From an uncultured Atopobium sp. (GTDB lineage: Bacteria; Actinomycetota; Coriobacteriia; Coriobacteriales; Atopobiaceae), in contig CAMXVQ010000021.1 in assembly GCA_947252455.1 (NCBI GenBank), forward strand, positions 1-15,433: a stretch of 15,433 bases of DNA. The letters run 5' to 3'. Positions 14,038-15,433 of the stretch are shown here, piece by piece. The number at the start of each line of letters is the position of its first letter. The stretch's first letter is position 1. The position numbers were made by a program, and so were the translations under genes. The notes under the pieces are model-generated. The model worked only from the letters and a program-made list of their open reading frames with translations, did not search any database and was not told where the DNA came from.

Positions 14038-15237
14038 ATGCCCATATCGTCTTCAGATACCTGCGATTCGTCTAAATGGTTTACCTACGATATTATTGCC
14101 GAAGACCCTACAACACATGCGCGCGCAGGAGTGTTTCATACACCGCATGGCGATATTCCTACCCCTATTTTTATGCCTGTTGGCACAAAAGCTACCGTAA
14201 AAGGGCTGCTCCCCCAAACCGTTAGCGATCTTGGCGCAAAAATCATTCTTGCAAATACGTATCACCTTGCTATGAGGCCTGGCGAAGACCTCATAGCCGA
14301 GGCAGGCGGCTTACACGCATTTATGCATTGGAATAAGCCTATTCTTACCGATTCGGGCGGCTTTCAAGTATTTAGTCATTCAGAATTCGTAAAGCTTTCC
14401 GATGAAGGCGTGCGCTTTAAGGTTGTTGACTATGACGGGTCATATGTGTTTTGGACACCCGAAAAAAATATGGAAATTGCTCAAAAGTTGGGTGCAGACA
14501 TCGTGATGCAGCTTGATCAATGTCCTGGTTATCCTGCAAGTGATGCGTATGTTCGTCGTGCCGTTGACCTATCTAGTGCATGGGCACAGCGCTGTTTTGA
14601 GGCTCATACCAAGAAGGACCAAGCGCTTTTTGGCATTGTCCAAGGTGGCATGAATTTAAATCTTAGAAAATTGAGCATTGAGCGTCTTGAGTCTATTGCC
14701 GATTTCCCTGGATATGGCATTGGTGGATATTCGGTAGGCGAAGATCACGAAACAATGTTTGAATCGCTGGCGCCTTTGGCAGCTGAATATATGCCACGTC
14801 ATAAACCTCGCTATTTGATGGGGGTGGGCAACCCAACAACACTGGTACGTGCAGTTGCATGTGGTGTTGATATGTTCGATTGCGTGTTACCAACGAGAAC
14901 CGCGCGTATGGGTACCGCTTTTTCTCATGAAGGTAGGCTCAATCTTAAAAACGCTGCTCACATTCATGCACATGTACCCTTAGATGAGCTTTGTACGTGT
15001 CCAGTTTGTAGCGAAGGATATACGCGTAGCTACCTCAACCATTTGGTTCGTCAGCACGAAATGAACGCAGCAATCTTATTGTCTATGCACAACATTTATT
15101 TCCTGCTGGACTGTATGAGGCAGGCGCGCCAAGCCATTATTGAAGGACGCTATAAGGCATTTCTTGATACATGGATGCAATATCCAACGGCTCAAGATGG
15201 GCGTATGCAAAATTATCACATGAGCCATGGGGAATAA
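14038..15237 (+). CDS. tgt: Queuine/preQ1 tRNA-guanine transglycosylase
   Basis: Tgt swaps the wobble guanine of GUN-anticodon tRNAs (His, Asn, Asp, Tyr) for preQ1 in bacteria, the step before QueA. The 399-residue protein has MPVGTKATVKGL (46-57), LANTYHLAMRPG (71-82), the general acid Asp105 in LTDSGGFQVFS, Asp160 in QLDQCPGYPA, GIVQGG (199-204), GYGIGGYSVGE (225-235), the nucleophile Asp281 in MFDCVLPTRTARMG, and the zinc site Cys319, Cys321, Cys324, His350. Start ATG 14038 has AAGGAG at 14027-14032 (5-base gap); an upstream TTG at 14017 overlaps that site. The N-terminus carries about 15 extra polar residues relative to E. coli Tgt. The residue after Asp160 is Gln where most Tgt proteins have Glu. 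The 105 bases between the ptsH terminator and the start are AT-rich and should hold its promoter, but no clear pair was found. Confidence 0.96.
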   Translation: MPISSSDTCDSSKWFTYDIIAEDPTTHARAGVFHTPHGDIPTPIFMPVGTKATVKGLLPQTVSDLGAKIILANTYHLAMRPGEDLIAEAGGLHAFMHWNKPILTDSGGFQVFSHSEFVKLSDEGVRFKVVDYDGSYVFWTPEKNMEIAQKLGADIVMQLDQCPGYPASDAYVRRAVDLSSAWAQRCFEAHTKKDQALFGIVQGGMNLNLRKLSIERLESIADFPGYGIGGYSVGEDHETMFESLAPLAAEYMPRHKPRYLMGVGNPTTLVRAVACGVDMFDCVLPTRTARMGTAFSHEGRLNLKNAAHIHAHVPLDELCTCPVCSEGYTRSYLNHLVRQHEMNAAILLSMHNIYFLLDCMRQARQAIIEGRYKAFLDTWMQYPTAQDGRMQNYHMSHGE

Positions 15238-15433
15238 ATACCTATGCTGTATCAAAATTGTGTGGTGTATCGTTGTGTATTATGGTGTAGCTGTGATGAT
15301 TTGGAATGAAAGATATCAATTGATTATCATTAGCTCGATTGTTGAAAACTTACGTTTTGTCCCTATTGGTGTGTTAGGTTAGCTCGTGGAATTCTACTCT
15401 TTAATGTTTGTGTGCTTTTGTGCACTGTTGTGC
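15238..15433. other. Non-coding right edge after tgt
   Basis: No gene is supportable here. The plus strand is rich in G and T (many TGTG steps). A weak imperfect stem joins 15289-15300 with 15326-15335, around the palindrome ATCAATTGAT, but no T run follows, so no terminator for tgt is seen. TTAGCTCG occurs twice, at 15330-15337 and 15373-15380 approximately. Confidence 0.4.

Overview
The window reads as ordinary chromosomal DNA of a moderately AT-rich, fermentative, Gram-positive-type bacterium. Protein wording (a QueA starting MRTDDFDY, an HPr with both His15 and a KSIM serine site, a fused ThrE-type exporter, a divergent MetRS-like protein) and the gene mix suggest a Coriobacteriia member, perhaps Atopobiaceae (Atopobium/Lancefieldella/Fannyhessea-like). 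That placement is inference from recognition, not from a search. No mobile element, CRISPR array, phage gene, rRNA or tRNA was found.

Layout. 1-1272 (+): the C-terminal part of purH, whose N-terminal cyclohydrolase domain lies off the left edge, closed by a strong hairpin. 1377-3237 (-): a two-gene purine salvage unit, an NCS2-type permease followed by a PRPP-dependent purine phosphoribosyltransferase, convergent with purH. 3481-4821 (-): nox, a water-forming NADH oxidase, with its own terminator. 5108-5869 (-): gpmA, a glycolytic phosphoglycerate mutase. 6093-7559 (+): a ThrE-family amino-acid exporter. 7758-8483 (+): a HAD phosphatase. 8696-10798 (-): a divergent methionyl-tRNA-synthetase-like protein, divergent from queA (10947-12110, +). 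12131-13348 (-): an unrecognised coiled-coil protein with a C-terminal membrane anchor. 13501-13782 (+): ptsH (HPr). 14038-15237 (+): tgt. The last 196 bases hold no gene I can support.

How the genes fit together. PurH completes de novo IMP synthesis, while the adjacent permease and phosphoribosyltransferase import and salvage bases, so both purine supply routes sit side by side. gpmA, nox and ptsH belong to sugar fermentation: glycolysis, NAD+ regeneration with oxygen removal, and PTS sugar uptake and its control. tgt and queA are two steps of queuosine formation in tRNA, separated here by the coiled-coil gene and ptsH. The MetRS-like gene shares a divergent intergenic region with queA.

Several listed starts were moved to internal codons because ribosome binding sites decide them: the phosphoribosyltransferase, permease, nox, queA (GTG), the coiled-coil gene and tgt. 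The least explained items are the MetRS-like protein with a degenerate KMSKS loop, the tail-anchored coiled-coil protein, and an 11-base tandem repeat between the MetRS-like gene and queA.
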